From Galerina marginata (taxonomy: Eukaryota; Basidiomycota; Agaricomycetes; Agaricales; Galerinaceae), in assembly GCA_023014335.1 (NCBI GenBank), contig JAECYW010000001.1, positions 744,001-808,000 on the forward strand: a stretch of DNA of 64,000 bases, written 5' to 3'. Made by a program: the position numbers and the translations under genes. Below, in pieces: positions 47,847 through 59,507 of this stretch; the stretch's first letter is position 1, and each line of letters starts with the position of its first letter. The notes beneath the pieces were generated by a model that was given only the letters and a program-made list of their open reading frames with translations, was not told the origin of the DNA and ran no database searches.

Positions 47847-48177
47847 TCTGAGTGGTATGGTATAGATCCCAGAAGATATTTGAGTTGAGGTTGCAAAGTT
47901 ACTGCGATCAAAGACTAAATCTTGTTAGAAAAGTTGATTGAGCTGGACTTGGGAGTCAGACTCAGAGATCAATGATATCAGGTCACGCGGACAGCCAAAT
48001 CCGGTTACCAGTGGATTTTCCGACGCTGATGGCGACTTCCCTGCAGTGTTGACTCAAGTCTCAACCACCACCACCACCACCATACCACCGTCGAGCCCAA
48101 CCAACCTTTACCTGCTGACGATTTCAAGTTCACGATACCGTTTATTACATCTTCTTACATAAACCTTTTCACTACTC
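47847..48177. promoter_or_regulatory. Divergent promoter, GCD2 / RAT1
   Basis: 331 bp between divergent start codons. It contains a CAACCACCACCACCACCACC-like repeat near 48061-48085, probably in the RAT1 leader. No TATA box was seen. Confidence 0.4.
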
Positions 48178-51100
48178 ATGGTACGTGTCATGTCAACTTA
48201 TTGGAGCTGACGACGCTGACAACGCAAATATGCAGGGTGTTCCCGCGCTTTTTCGCTGGCTGAGCAAGAAATATCCCAAAATCAGTCAGCAACTATATAT
48301 ACTCTACTTTTTGTTTATTATGCTTATTTTACCGTTTAGTCTATCCTGTGGCAGAGGAAGAGGACACCAAAATCCCTGGAGAAAATGGAGAAACCATCAC
48401 TGTGCCTATAAATATGGCCTCAGCGAATCCTAATGGCATGGAATTTGACAACCTCTATCTCGACATGAATGGAATTGTATGCTCTTTTCACTGATGTTTG
48501 CCTCTTCTCGGTAAAACGGTTTTTATTACAGGTTCATCCATGTACGCATCCGGAGGGGAAGGTACGGCGAACAAAACATTGCTTTCCAAGCCGAAGCAAT
48601 ACTAAACTTGTACCTACTGCAGCCAGCTCCAGAAACAGAAGAAGAAATGATGATGGAAATCTTCAAATATACTGAGAGAGTAGTAAATATGGTTCGACCG
48701 CGCAAGTTGTTGTTCATGGCTATCGGTAAGCTAGAATCTCGAGGTGAATATGACCTCGAGCTCAATTTCTTTTGCCACAGACGGTGTTGCCCCTCGGGCT
48801 AAAATGAATCAACAACGCTCTCGAAGATTCCGCTCTGCTCAGGAAGCGAAAGAGAAGGAGGTGGCGCGGAAAGAGTCGGTGCTACTATGGGAAGGTAAGA
48901 GCGCCATACATGTCGGATCACTTTCAGACTGACTCCTTTTGCGCAGCAATGGGTAAGGAAGTTACGGAGGACGAAAAGAATAAGGTGTCGTGGGACTCGA
49001 ACGCAATCACCCCGGGTACACCCTTCATGGATCTCCTTGCCTCTTCGTTACGGTATTGGGTGGTACAGAAAATGAATACTGACCCAGGTTGGAAAAATGT
49101 ATGTTTTTGGTTCTGATTAAATATAAACGTAGCTCACATTTTTGAACTTATTCCAAAGATGCAAGTAATTATATCTGACGCAGGAGTACCTGGAGAAGGA
49201 GAGCATAAAATTATGGACTTTATTAGACGGCAACGAAGCAACCCTGAGCACGACCCTAATACAAAGCATGTAATTTATGGACTGGTAAGGCCTTACATTT
49301 TGAGTTTTCCATACGGACACCGACTAATAAGTGATAATCTCCTTAGGATGCTGATCTTATAATGCTGGCTCTGGCAACTCACGAACCTTACTTTAGGGTA
49401 CTACGAGAGGACGTATTTGCGAACGATACTAGTCCGACGGCATGTCGCATGTGTGGACAGGAAGGTCACTATGCTGCACAATGTACTGGCACAAAGGCAG
49501 AAATACAGAAAAAACCTCCAGCGGAGAAAAAGCCGTTCATTTTTCTCGATGTTGCGATTCTGCGCGAATACCTCGAAGTCGAGCTCGATGTTCCCGATTC
49601 ACCATTCCCATTCTCATTGGAAATGGCTATTGATGATTGGGTGCTCCTTATTTTCTTCGTCGGCAATGATTTCCTCCCCCATCTCCCCTCTCTTGAGATC
49701 CGTGAAGGCGCCATTGATACGCTCTTAAAGATCTGGAAACAAGAGCTTCCAAGAATGGGTGGTTATTTGACAAATCATGGTAGACTTGAGTTGTCACGAG
49801 CACAAATCATTCTTGAGGGTCTTGCCAAACGAGAAGATGACATATTCCGGAGAAGACGTGAAGGTCTGTCTCACCCCATCCTCAATCCCCATGGCTGGGA
49901 AATTATACCGCCGCTTTTGTGTGACGAATATTATTATTGACCTTGTTTACTTCAGCCGAAGAACGTCAAGATCAGAATGCCAAACGTCGTAAGATAGAGC
50001 AGCAGAATCGAAATGACTTTGCGACTGGTCCTTCTCAGACCATGGCCTTGACTGCCCCTCCGACTGCCTCCACTACAGTTTATTCATCCTCTGCAGTTCA
50101 CCCATCTCTTCCTCAACGACCAAGTTATGATTTCGCTGCAAATGCTGATTCTATAGGGCTTGGTGCAGCGCCAACCCCTGAATCTATACAAAATGCGCCT
50201 ACAGCTGCTCAGGCACTTGCTGGATCCAATCGCGATGTTGTCGCTAATCGTCGTGCTATACGAATGGCGAATATGAGTGCCGCCGAAGTCCTTAAGGCAG
50301 AACTATCAGGGCTTTCACCCTTGAAACCTTCAGCTTCGTCGAAACCTCCTGTTGTACCAATTGCGGCGGCGCCTATCAATCAATCCGACATGCAGGTTGA
50401 TGATTTTGACAATATACCGGGACTTAGTGTTCATACTCGCAAGGCCAGTCCCTCTTCTGCTTTGGTTTCCCCCCCAGCTCCGCCTTCTGGCAGGTCCGAG
50501 ACACCAGGTGAAAGTGACGCCGACGCCGACGGTGACCTTGATCCAGATGTCAAGATGACAAGTGAAAGTTTTTATAATCTTGAAACCGACGTAGCAAACG
50601 TGCCAACTGCAGCCAAACGTAAATTCGAGGAGGGACCGGGATCCGATGGTGTTGTGGACACTGTAGATGACGTCGTGGTTGTCGAAGAGGAGGACGACGA
50701 CGCTCCCCCTTCTATGGCACTCAAGGTCAATACAGATGGTACTGTTGAACAAGAGGATACTGTCAAGTAGGTTCATTCAGTTACTATCTGGATTATACAC
50801 TGAATTTCCTCTTAGGCTATGGGAACCTGGTTATAAGGAAAGGTATTACAGACAGAAGTTCGGGGTTGAGCTCTCTGACAATGAATTCCGGAAACAGTAA
50901 GTCTGCTTTCCTGGTCGCAAACGCTAACCACCGCTTACTCATTGTTGCCAGACTTACAAAAAGCTATGTTGAAGGACTCTCCTGGGTGCTTCATTATTAC
51001 TACCAAGGAGTAAGTTGTTGCCGGGTTGACAATGTTCGACCTACTTACGTTCACCTAGACACCGTCATGGCAGTGGTATTATCCCTATCATTTTGCACCG

Positions 51101-52408
51101 TTCGCGGCAGATTTCGAAGAAGTCGACAAGATGGACATTCAGTTCAATATCGGTCATCCATTCAAGCCGTTTGAACAACTCATGGGCGTGTTTCCGGCTG
51201 CAAGGTAAGCCTACTATGACTAGCTAAGCCACTCATTCTCAATGATTCTTGGCAGTCGGCAACATATTCCAAAAGTATTCCAGCGTTTTATGACTGATGA
51301 AGATTCACCTATTTTGGATTTTTATCCTCCGACCTTCGAAATAGACATGAATGGGAAGAAAATGGCATGGCAGGGTGTTGCCCTGCTGCCTTTCATCGAC
51401 GAAAAACGCTTGTTGGACGCTATGGCCATCGAGTACCCGAACCTTACGGAGGACGAAGTCCGTCGTAATCGTTGGGGCAATGATATTATATATGCGTCAG
51501 TCGATCACTCGATATATCCTTTTTACGAAAAGCTCTATGGCAAGCGCAAAAGTCAAGAGGTGAGCACACCAAACTCTTAGACGTGATACATTCCCAACCC
51601 AACTATTTTTACGTTGCACCCATAGCCGGTCCCCATTGACACTACTCTCAGCCAAGGCATGAGTGGAAGCGTCTTACCCAACCCAGACTGCATCCCCGGT
51701 TCAACATACTATTCTCCTCTGAGCAACGACGGTTTGCCCGACATCAAGAATGATCGCTCGTTATCTGTTCTCTATTTCTTCCCAAAGCAGTTGACGCCTC
51801 ATTCTTCTGTCATCTTACCTGGAGTGAAGCGACCTGCCAGGGTCTTATCTGCCAATGACTTGGAGATTACACGATACGGAGGTCGTGGTCGTGGTCGCGG
51901 GTGGGATCGTGGCGGAAATGGAGGTCGAGGCAACGGATTTGATCGCAACCGCAACGATCCCTTCCAATCACGCCCGAACAATTATGGTCAGTCATATGGG
52001 AATGATCGAGCTGGGCCGGGAGGCAGAGGAGGTGTTTACGGAGGCGGTTATGGAGGTAGGGGAGGTGGGACCTACCAACAAAATTCGTACCCACCGCGGG
52101 CTCCCTATCAACCCCCAGTCAACTCGTATGGAAACTCAGGAGGATATAGTGGTCATGGGGGATACGGGGGCGATTCTTCTTATCAAAGACCCAACTCGAA
52201 TGGCTATAATTCGTACAACAGTGGCAATCGAAATGGTTATAATGCCCCTGGATCCCAGAATTCGTACAGTTCGTTTGGGAATGGTGGTGGCGGAGGAGGT
52301 TACGGCGGTTATGGCGGTTATGGTTCCGCAAGTAATTCCGGGCCCCCACCAAGAGGGGGAGGTCCTTACGGTGGAAACCCTTCACGGGGTAGGGGCCGAG
52401 GCTGGTAA
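48178..52408 (+). CDS. RAT1: Nuclear 5'-3' exoribonuclease RAT1/XRN2
   Basis: RAT1 degrades 5'-monophosphate RNA in the nucleus and drives polymerase II termination and rRNA processing. Fifteen exons fit in phase and give about 1137 residues. The first coding exon is only the ATG (48178-48180). The catalytic domain reads [59 protein letters not shown] (codons from about 48705), [20 protein letters not shown] and [20 protein letters not shown]. These carry the acidic metal-binding residues. A CCHC knuckle ([14 protein letters not shown]) follows, as in RAT1 relatives. The second conserved part has [20 protein letters not shown] and [12 protein letters not shown]. The C terminus is a long Gly/Arg/Tyr/Asn-rich tail (51.87-52.41 kb), probably RNA-binding and phase-separating. 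One intron (49099-49158) ends in AAG. Confidence 0.97.
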
Positions 52409-52657
52409 TTTAACTTTTAATAATGGGTTGGCACGTCTCTCGGTGTACTTATTAGTAGCAGCAATTGTATTTATTCTGTAGACTTCCACACTAAAAAAAA
52501 AAGCACGTCACGGAAATGGGTATATCGGGTAGTTTGGCATCCAAGCACATGTGCATTGAGGAACTTGGCTGATCGCAATTTTCCAACTCATCCTTCACCG
52601 GTTCACCCGATGAGTCAACACGTAATCCAACAGAAAGGTGCTTCCAAGTTCTGACTG

Positions 52658-55102
52658 TTAATAATCACCCCCATATCCATGACTGCGTGTGGTTGGAATC
52701 CCTACAGGTGCTCCATAAGTAGCGGCCCCATATGCCCCAGGTGCAGTTGGGTTAGACGCGTAACTTCCTTGTACAACTGGCCTTGTACCAAAAGGAATAG
52801 GCCCTCGAGACAAGTAAGCGATGTATACTGAATAAGTCTTGTCGCGAGCCTTGGCCTTTCGCCTTGCTTTTCTCTCTTTACGACGCCTCCTTCTCTCCAT
52901 TTTTTCGTCGTAGCGCCGACGGTTTGCTTCTTGCAGGTCACTCTGACCAACTATCGGCCGACCATATTGGTCAGTCATTCGGTTTCCATAATCCGGACCG
53001 TCCGATTCTGAAGACGGGGAGGACGAAGAATCATCGGTGTCGTCAGACGGAAGCTGGGTATCGATTTGACCAGCTTGAGGACCTGTACGCCTTTCTCTTC
53101 CTTTGTAAAGCACCAATTCCACACCCCGGGTGAGAAAGAATGAGGCGTTCCACAACTCGATGAGATCCGCTGCAAGGGTTGACCTCCTCGGTGGCTGTCC
53201 ATCTTTTCCGAAGCCTGGAACAGGAAGTTGGCCGGTCCACGAACGACCCAAATCCTAATGACATGTTCATGGATAAATATGACCCAGAATGTTAAAAGAC
53301 AACCACTGACCTGCATGCAGCGTTTCCAGTCTTCGTGATATATGTCATGAGTGGAAAGCACTGTTGGCATCTTTGGGTATTTTGTATTTATTTCGTCCAT
53401 ATCCTGGACTTTTAAGATATCAAACGGCGAGAAAGCATTTGCGGCATTGATAGGCCGAGAGAACGCTTCTGGAGCTGGAAGTTGCTGGGGCTCTCCAGGC
53501 ATTGTGCCAATAGGCATACGGGGAGATTTACCAACATGAGGAGAACTATGTACTTGAGGAAATGCCCCTAGAATGGGATTAACTGAAGCCCGATAAAGGG
53601 GGAAAGTGGGAAAAATACCTGGGTTAGGAGAGGCTGCTCGAGAAGGCGCTCGAGACCGTGGATTGTTGTTGACGATTGGCTGCCCTTCGAGAACATGACC
53701 ACGGGGGTAAAATTGAGGCGGAGGAACCCCAAATGGTGTCGTCGAGCGGGTAATGAGATCTGCCGCATTTCGCGAAGGGGACGAAGTATAACTAGACCCA
53801 GGATAGCCTGTTGAATTGGCCGTCCCAAAGGAAGAAATATCGGAAGCGCGCATATTTGGAGAGGCTGTAGTATAGTGGGAGGCTGGATAAGGATTTGCAT
53901 ATATTGCCTGGTTTTTAGGGTTAGAATATGGCCCAGATGGAGCATAAGACCCCGGAGGCGATGGGTAATGATTTGAACGATCGGCATAATTACCACTGTA
54001 AGTACGAGTCCTTTCATACGTATTGTCACTGGTGCTATACTTGCGGGGACCATTATTGCTCAACTTCCGGTCACGTTCGCCGTGGTCATTACTGTGACTG
54101 AGGTCAATATCTTTGAACTGCCTGGCGATATCAGGATATGACCCGCTGGACTTTTTACTATGACCAGAAGGTCCCATGGAATAAGCAAGTCCAGGAGGTG
54201 GATTGAGAGCCGCGTAGTTGGAGTATGGACTGGACGGGTATCCCGTTGTTGGATGCGTTGGATAACCAGGGGAACCTCCAGCTACCGGAAATGCAACCTG
54301 AACCAGTGGGAACAGAGTTCCCGGAATTGAAGCTTTTTCGGCGATCACGATTCGCAGTGGACTGGGCATCTCGTTCACGCGCTAGACGAAGTTCGTATTC
54401 AGAATCGTTCCGACCATCTTGCTCCCAATGCCGTTTGGCGTCTTTCTCGTCTTGCTTTCTTCGCTTCTCATCTGCGCGCTGCCTAAAATAAGAAGACATA
54501 TCAAAGCTGCGGTAGGGGTGGAGCTATCTTCTAGCGAAATTTCCGCACCAGTCTGGAGCGCTCGTATAGTCGTCCTTATATGAACTCGAATAACCTCCAC
54601 CATGCCAACCACCCCCAGGATCCTAAAAACAGTGAACACGTCAGTGAAAAAAAAGTAGAGCATAAAACTCTGAACTCAACAGCTGCAGGTGGATTAGAAT
54701 ATTGAGAACCGGATGGACGAACTGTTGTAGGCTCCCCGGGTATCCACTGGATGCCACTCACGACCCCGCTGGGAGTCTGATAGCTGTAAATCGGAGAGCA
54801 GATCAGGATTAGATTTACTTCGTGACAGGCGTGAATTAACAGACCTAGCTGCCACAGCCCTTTGGGATGCGGATCGATTATCGATTGAACAATGTAAATG
54901 GAAACGAGTCGAACACTGACTTGAATGGTTGGTAGATGATTCGACCATCCGGACCGGTAGAGGTTGTGTATGTCATTGCCCCAGGGCCAACTTGAGCGGT
55001 TCCCGTTGGAAGCCCATTATGAGGGACGTATTGAGGATCAACAGGCTGTGGGGCATATGGCGATGGCGCTCGGAACGGGGAAGGGGCACGACGCATTGCC
55101 AT
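52658..55102 (-). CDS. Uncharacterised Pro/Ser/Tyr-rich protein
   Basis: I do not recognise a named family. Exons run from 55102-54921, 54859-54845 (15 nt), 54783-54681, 54622-54549, then 54482 to about 53314, and finally about 53257-52658. The N terminus reads MAMRRAPSPFRAPSPYAPQP. Next come VSGIQWIPGEPTTVRPSG and a Gly/Tyr segment (GGGWHGGGYSSSYKDDY). A charged helix follows (QRADEKRRKQDEKDAKRHWE), then a long disordered Pro/Ser/Tyr/Asn-rich region. The C-terminal part looks folded: STHDIYHEDWKRCMQ, LAADLIELWNASFFLTRGVE, LVLYKGRERRTGPQAG, and a basic RRRRRKERKARRKAKARDK run that may be a nuclear signal. One base must be skipped in the T-run at 54334-54338 to keep coding, and the intron ending at 54860 uses AAG. 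Confidence 0.65.
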
Positions 55103-55483
55103 TCAGGAGTATCAGAAGGAAAAGAGCAGTCCAGACGTCGACGGGTAGTTTATAGAATACAAACACAAGATACGGCAAAAACGAAATCCTTGATCCTCGC
55201 AGTAGTACGGGCGATCGTTAATGAACTGGAAGTTAAGGAGGAGAAGGATTGTTGGAGTTTCAAGCTCTCAGCCTTACTCCGTTTGGCCAGGTTATCAGGA
55301 TCTATTCGGCTAGATAAGATAACGGTGGGGGCTTCCCAAAGAGAGTATTGGGTGTAGGGCAGAGCATAGCAATAAAAAATTATGTTCGCTGCAAGTTTAA
55401 AATGCGACAATGAAGATGGAAGGTAATTACAATACAAAATCCGTATTGCCAGTAAATAACATACCAATGTCGACATACAGCGA

Positions 55484-56364
55484 CTAAAAGAATCTCCAAT
55501 AGAGCAAGACTATTACAAGCAAACCAACAGCTCCTAGAGGCGCATATTGGCGAAGCATGGCCTGGAAGTTTATGTTCCGCGCAGCCTTGCGGTATTTTTC
55601 GGACTCTGACTTAAGTGATGTCGATAAATGGGACATTCCTGTGGGTGCTGCCTCAGCACAGATTAAACAGGGAATAAGATGTTGAGACGCACTGTCAAGG
55701 GAATCTCCTCTCCACAGCAATTCCTCCATATTTTTAGTCATGATCCTCGTTACGTCTTGAAGGTCGTCGTTGAGTTTGTCAAGGTTGGAAGTAGCAGCGT
55801 TAGCTGTCCGTGAGTCACGGTATAGCCTGGCCGTTTTCGACATAAATGTATCTATGCACGGAATTGTCAGATATCGCAATCCGACTGCCATGACAAATGA
55901 CAATGCACCCACCGAAACCGACAAACGCGTAAGGTTTCCGCACGGTCTCGACCTTGGGACCATATGTATTTGCAAATTCCTTCGACAATTCATCCAGATA
56001 AGAGAACGCAAGTTTCCGTGGATACGACTTGTCTGCTATGGTCAGGTAGACAACATTATCCGCAATGAGGTAACTGGAGGGTTCTTAGGTGAAGTTGGAG
56101 GAGGAACAAAATGGACAAACTGTAGCGTATATGGGCCACTCTCTATAGAACATCGAGGTTCAGCATTTGGAGTTATACGTCGGAAGATGAGTTTAGACTG
56201 CTGCTTATGTTCCTGTAAAGCTTGTTCTGTCTGTTTCGAACGGTGACACGTCGCGGTCAGGGCTTGGAGCTGGCCAAATGCAAGTGACAAACCTGTTCGT
56301 CATCTACACTAGCCGCCAAAGGGAGAGCGTCTGAGGCTCTAACAATGATTGTAGAGCGAACCAT
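55484..56364 (-). CDS. SEC22: ER-Golgi R-SNARE SEC22
   Basis: SEC22 is a vesicle SNARE for transport between ER and Golgi. Exons 56364-56293, 56230-56121, 56073-55913, 55851-55693 and 55638-55484 give 218 residues, the usual length. The N-terminal longin domain is complete: MVRSTIIVRASDALPLAAS, SIESGPYTLHYLIADNVVYL, and YPRKLAFSYLDELSKEFANT. The SNARE helix contains the zero-layer arginine: NLDKLNDDLQDVTRIMTKNM followed by EELLWRGDSLD. A single C-terminal membrane anchor ends APLGAVGLLVIVLLYWRFF. Spliced phases all agree; the unspliced frame would give a false start inside the gene. Confidence 0.96.
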
Positions 56365-56584
56365 GGTGGGGTGTAGAAAAGTACTACTGTGCGTCAGTGA
56401 CGATGAGCTCAAAGAGAGAGCCACGTGAGGGGAAATACGTGTGATATTTCAAACCATCTGCCATTTCCGGTTCGGTCTTCCTCCGTTGGCGACATGGGGC
56501 CGTATATATATATGTCCTGCCTCGCGATTTATTTCTATCATCACAAAACTACCCCTCTTGAACTATAACTATCATTGCCTGACC
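56365..56584. promoter_or_regulatory. SEC22 / MPO1 shared promoter with TATA box
   Basis: About 220 bp between divergent starts. A clear TATATATATAT element lies at 56503-56513, roughly 75 bp before the MPO1 ATG and oriented for it. Nothing comparable is seen on the SEC22 side. Confidence 0.5.
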
Positions 56585-57421
56585 ATGGCCATCTCGGATA
56601 TCGTCAACGTCGAGAAACAAGTATGTTCTACCTTCTCCCCGACTTATGAACATACAGTTAACTCCTAGCAACACAGCTCGCTTTCTACGGTGCATATCAT
56701 TCGAACAAGATAAATGTGCTCATTCACATAATATGTGTCCCGATGATTGTCTGGTTCGTTTAGCAGCTGCTCACCTATCGGTGGTGCTCACAGAAATCAC
56801 ATTCTTCCAGGTCATTTCAAGCCCTTGTTGCACCACTTCCGGTCCCTTCCTTCTTACCTGCCTATCACTATGTAATCAACGATTACATGGTCTTCGACGT
56901 GAACTACGCTGCAATTATGGGCATCGTTTACCTAGCATATTATTACATGCTGGAGCCTCTCGCTGCTGTGAGTTCAGACACGACAGTCTCGTGTGGTCTA
57001 GATTGAGCCCGAATAATATCTCATCCATTCACATGTCGTAGCTCCTTTATACTCCCCAGATGATCGTCACAGTTTTGACTGCAACTGCTTTTGCCCAAAG
57101 GCCCGGATACCTCTCCTCAGCCATCGCAATCCATGCATTCTCCTGGATTGCGCAGTTCGCTGGACACGGTTTTGCGGAGGGACGAGCCCCAGCGCTGCTC
57201 GACAACCTTCTCGGCGGTAATGAGTCCATTTTTGCTCCTTGAAAAATTGTCACTGATATTGAAATTTAGCTGTTGTTCTGGCTCCGTTCTTCGTGCACCT
57301 CGAGATCCTTTTCAGTATCGGCTATAGGCCAACGATGCACAAACGCATCAACAATTCCATTGGTAAAGAGATAACTAGGATCCGGAAGGCAGAAGGCGAT
57401 AAGCGGAGGAAGGCTCAGTGA
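56585..57421 (+). CDS. MPO1: MPO1-like dioxygenase (DUF962)
   Basis: MPO1 is an ER membrane Fe2+-dependent dioxygenase that alpha-oxidises 2-hydroxy fatty acids in phytosphingosine breakdown. Exons 56585-56620, 56677-56753, 56811-56967, 57042-57216 and 57270-57421 give 198 residues. Conserved features: LAFYGAYHSNKINVLIHIIC with the H-x3-N-x3-H pattern near the N terminus, and AIAIHAFSWIAQFAGHGFAE containing the second histidine pair. Four or five hydrophobic helices are visible. The C terminus is basic (EITRIRKAEGDKRRKAQ), possibly an ER-retention type tail. Splice phases agree. Confidence 0.93.
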
Positions 57422-57594
57422 CCATAATTTTGGAGTCATTTTTTTCGGATCTAACTCAGAATACATGTTTATTCAATTTTGAATACGAGTTCAAGCGTTG
57501 CATACTTATTCTCCAATCCAAATATGCATTGTACAGGATGGGTGACTCCTTTTTGGAGGGGATTTGTTGCTACTCCTGGCTAATCGTGCAAAAA

Positions 57595-58996
57595 TCAAAT
57601 CAAACTCGCGGGAGGACTCAGAGCAGGCTCTCCAATGGGAGTAACGTAAGCTGAAGAAAGACCCCCGTCGACGGTGAAATCGGTACCCTTGGAACAAGAT
57701 TTTAGTAAGAACCATTGGGACAAACTCTATTTCTTACAGTCACGTAACTACTCTCGTCGCTCGCCACTGAATCTCCCAGTATATTCATCAGAACATTCCA
57801 AATAACAGCGATGGGAAATTCAATACTCACGGAACAAGGCAGCTCGCGCGAGCTCAACTGCTTCACCGAAGCGGCCCATAGGGAGGTGTACCAGACGTCG
57901 TTGGCGCTTCTCCTCGGTATTGAGGAAATCCATTAACAAAGCTATCACAAGGTGAGTTGAGAACAGCCTTTTTCCGAATGGACCTTACGTGTCTTTAGAG
58001 GTCCGCTATTACAGGGTGCATCAACATGGTCCTATCACACGAAATCAAGGGGAATCGACCTACGGACAGAGCGAGTTGATGCGAATGCCTTCTCTGGCGT
58101 GGACCATGGCCAATTCTCGAGTCATGGCGAGGACGCCACCCTAAACATCCACGAGTGAGAAAATATGATCATAGGAAGGGATCGATAACCATCACCTTTG
58201 AAGCAGTATCTGACAAATAACAAGTTCAATTTGCGCCAGGAGTTAATGCGTCAAGAAAAATAAATTACATGCCAGTTGGGGCGTAGCCGCGCCCATCAAA
58301 GCCACAAAACTGGCGGTATTAATGATACTCCCACCGACGTGAAGACCTTTCGATTCATCCGTCGGATTCTCTCGCATGGCGATAATAGCGTATTTGCAAC
58401 CCCACCAAACCCCCTTGAGATTGATTTGCATAGTCAAATCCCAAATCCGTTCTTCCGTATTGAGAGCGTTATCGTCCTCAGGATGCATGATACCTGCTGG
58501 CTAGCTATAGACGACGTTATGAAAAAAGCTCGGATAACGGACCGGCATTGTTAAACTGTCGAAGAAAGGATCAGCAAGAACGGCCGAAAAGTAGAAAATT
58601 CCACACCATAACGTCCAATCTGCCGAATTCTTTTACTGCTTTCTCAACAGCAGCCTTTACGTCGGATTCCTTACCAACGTCGGCCTTCGTTGCGATGGCT
58701 TTCACATTTGGAAAACGTTCCGCGATGATAGCAGCGCCTTTCTCTGCATTAGCCAGATTAATATCCACAAGGAGCACATTCGCTCCTTCTTGAGCAAAAA
58801 GAATGGATGATTCCATGCCGATCCCCCTATTTTAAAGGCAACAGGACGGCCAGTGAGTGCTATCCTCAATTTATGGTTAAAGGCGACTGACGATCCAGCA
58901 CCTGTCACGAGGGCGACCTGATTATCGAACAAATTAGGGGATGGACCACAAATTTGACGTCAATAAAAACACCTTGTTTTGAAGACGTCCAGACAT
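57595..58996 (-). CDS. Short-chain dehydrogenase/reductase
   Basis: This is a classical SDR that uses NAD(P)(H); the substrate is not predictable. Eleven exons are in phase and give 282 residues. The start is MSGRLQNK, followed by the nucleotide-binding motif VALVTGAGSGIGMESSILFA. Then ANVLLVDIN with an Asp that suggests NAD rather than NADP, the structural NNAG, catalytic Ser in GGSIINTASFVALMG, and catalytic Tyr/Lys in AYTASKGGVLAMTRELA. The C-terminal part has HAREGIRINSLCPGPLKTPL, SSYVTGTDFTVDGGLSSAYV. Three exons are tiny: 58543-58555 (13 nt), 58196-58209 (14 nt) and 57989-58005 (17 nt). The final intron ends in AAG. Confidence 0.9.
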
Positions 58997-59507
58997 GTTG
59001 AGATACAGCTGCAAGAGGGGGAAGATGTTAGATTGCGATAGAGAAAGCTAATCAGAGGAATCAGCGCGAGGCCTAAAATGGCAATGTCATACGCGTTACT
59101 GCTTCCGCATGCCGAGTAATCTCAAGTTGTCACACGGCCAGCGCCTGTTCGACTGCAGGTTGCAGGTTAAACCAAAGGTTGACAAGACAAACCTGACAAG
59201 TCGCCGACGTAGAAAGCACGACAAATTCAATCAGGTTTAATATTATAATAGAGGATCGACACATGTTACTCTTAACCTTCCATGGAAGAGGCATGTTGGA
59301 GTTCACGATCCCGATTCGGGTATCATAATGTTATCACTAGATTCTTCATCATCGCCATGTTCAGTTCTCCTTCTTCACCTCTTACCACCATGTCGTAGCA
59401 CGCTTATGCGATACCTTGCCTTTCGTAATCCAACAAGGCAGAACTGAATCTTTTGAACAGCGTGTTGTACGAGAAGGGTTGGAGAAGGGTAAGGAGGAAT
59501 AAAGTCG
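58997..59507. other. Intergenic region between two minus-strand genes
   Basis: About 510 bp: promoter of the dehydrogenase and 3' side of the next gene. No gene was seen. Confidence 0.4.

Noticed and set aside
58211..58268. A third GC-AG intron in the dehydrogenase (GCATGT donor)
   Set aside because: Using the GTAATT donor four bases downstream gives the catalytic AYTASK in frame, so a GT donor is sufficient.
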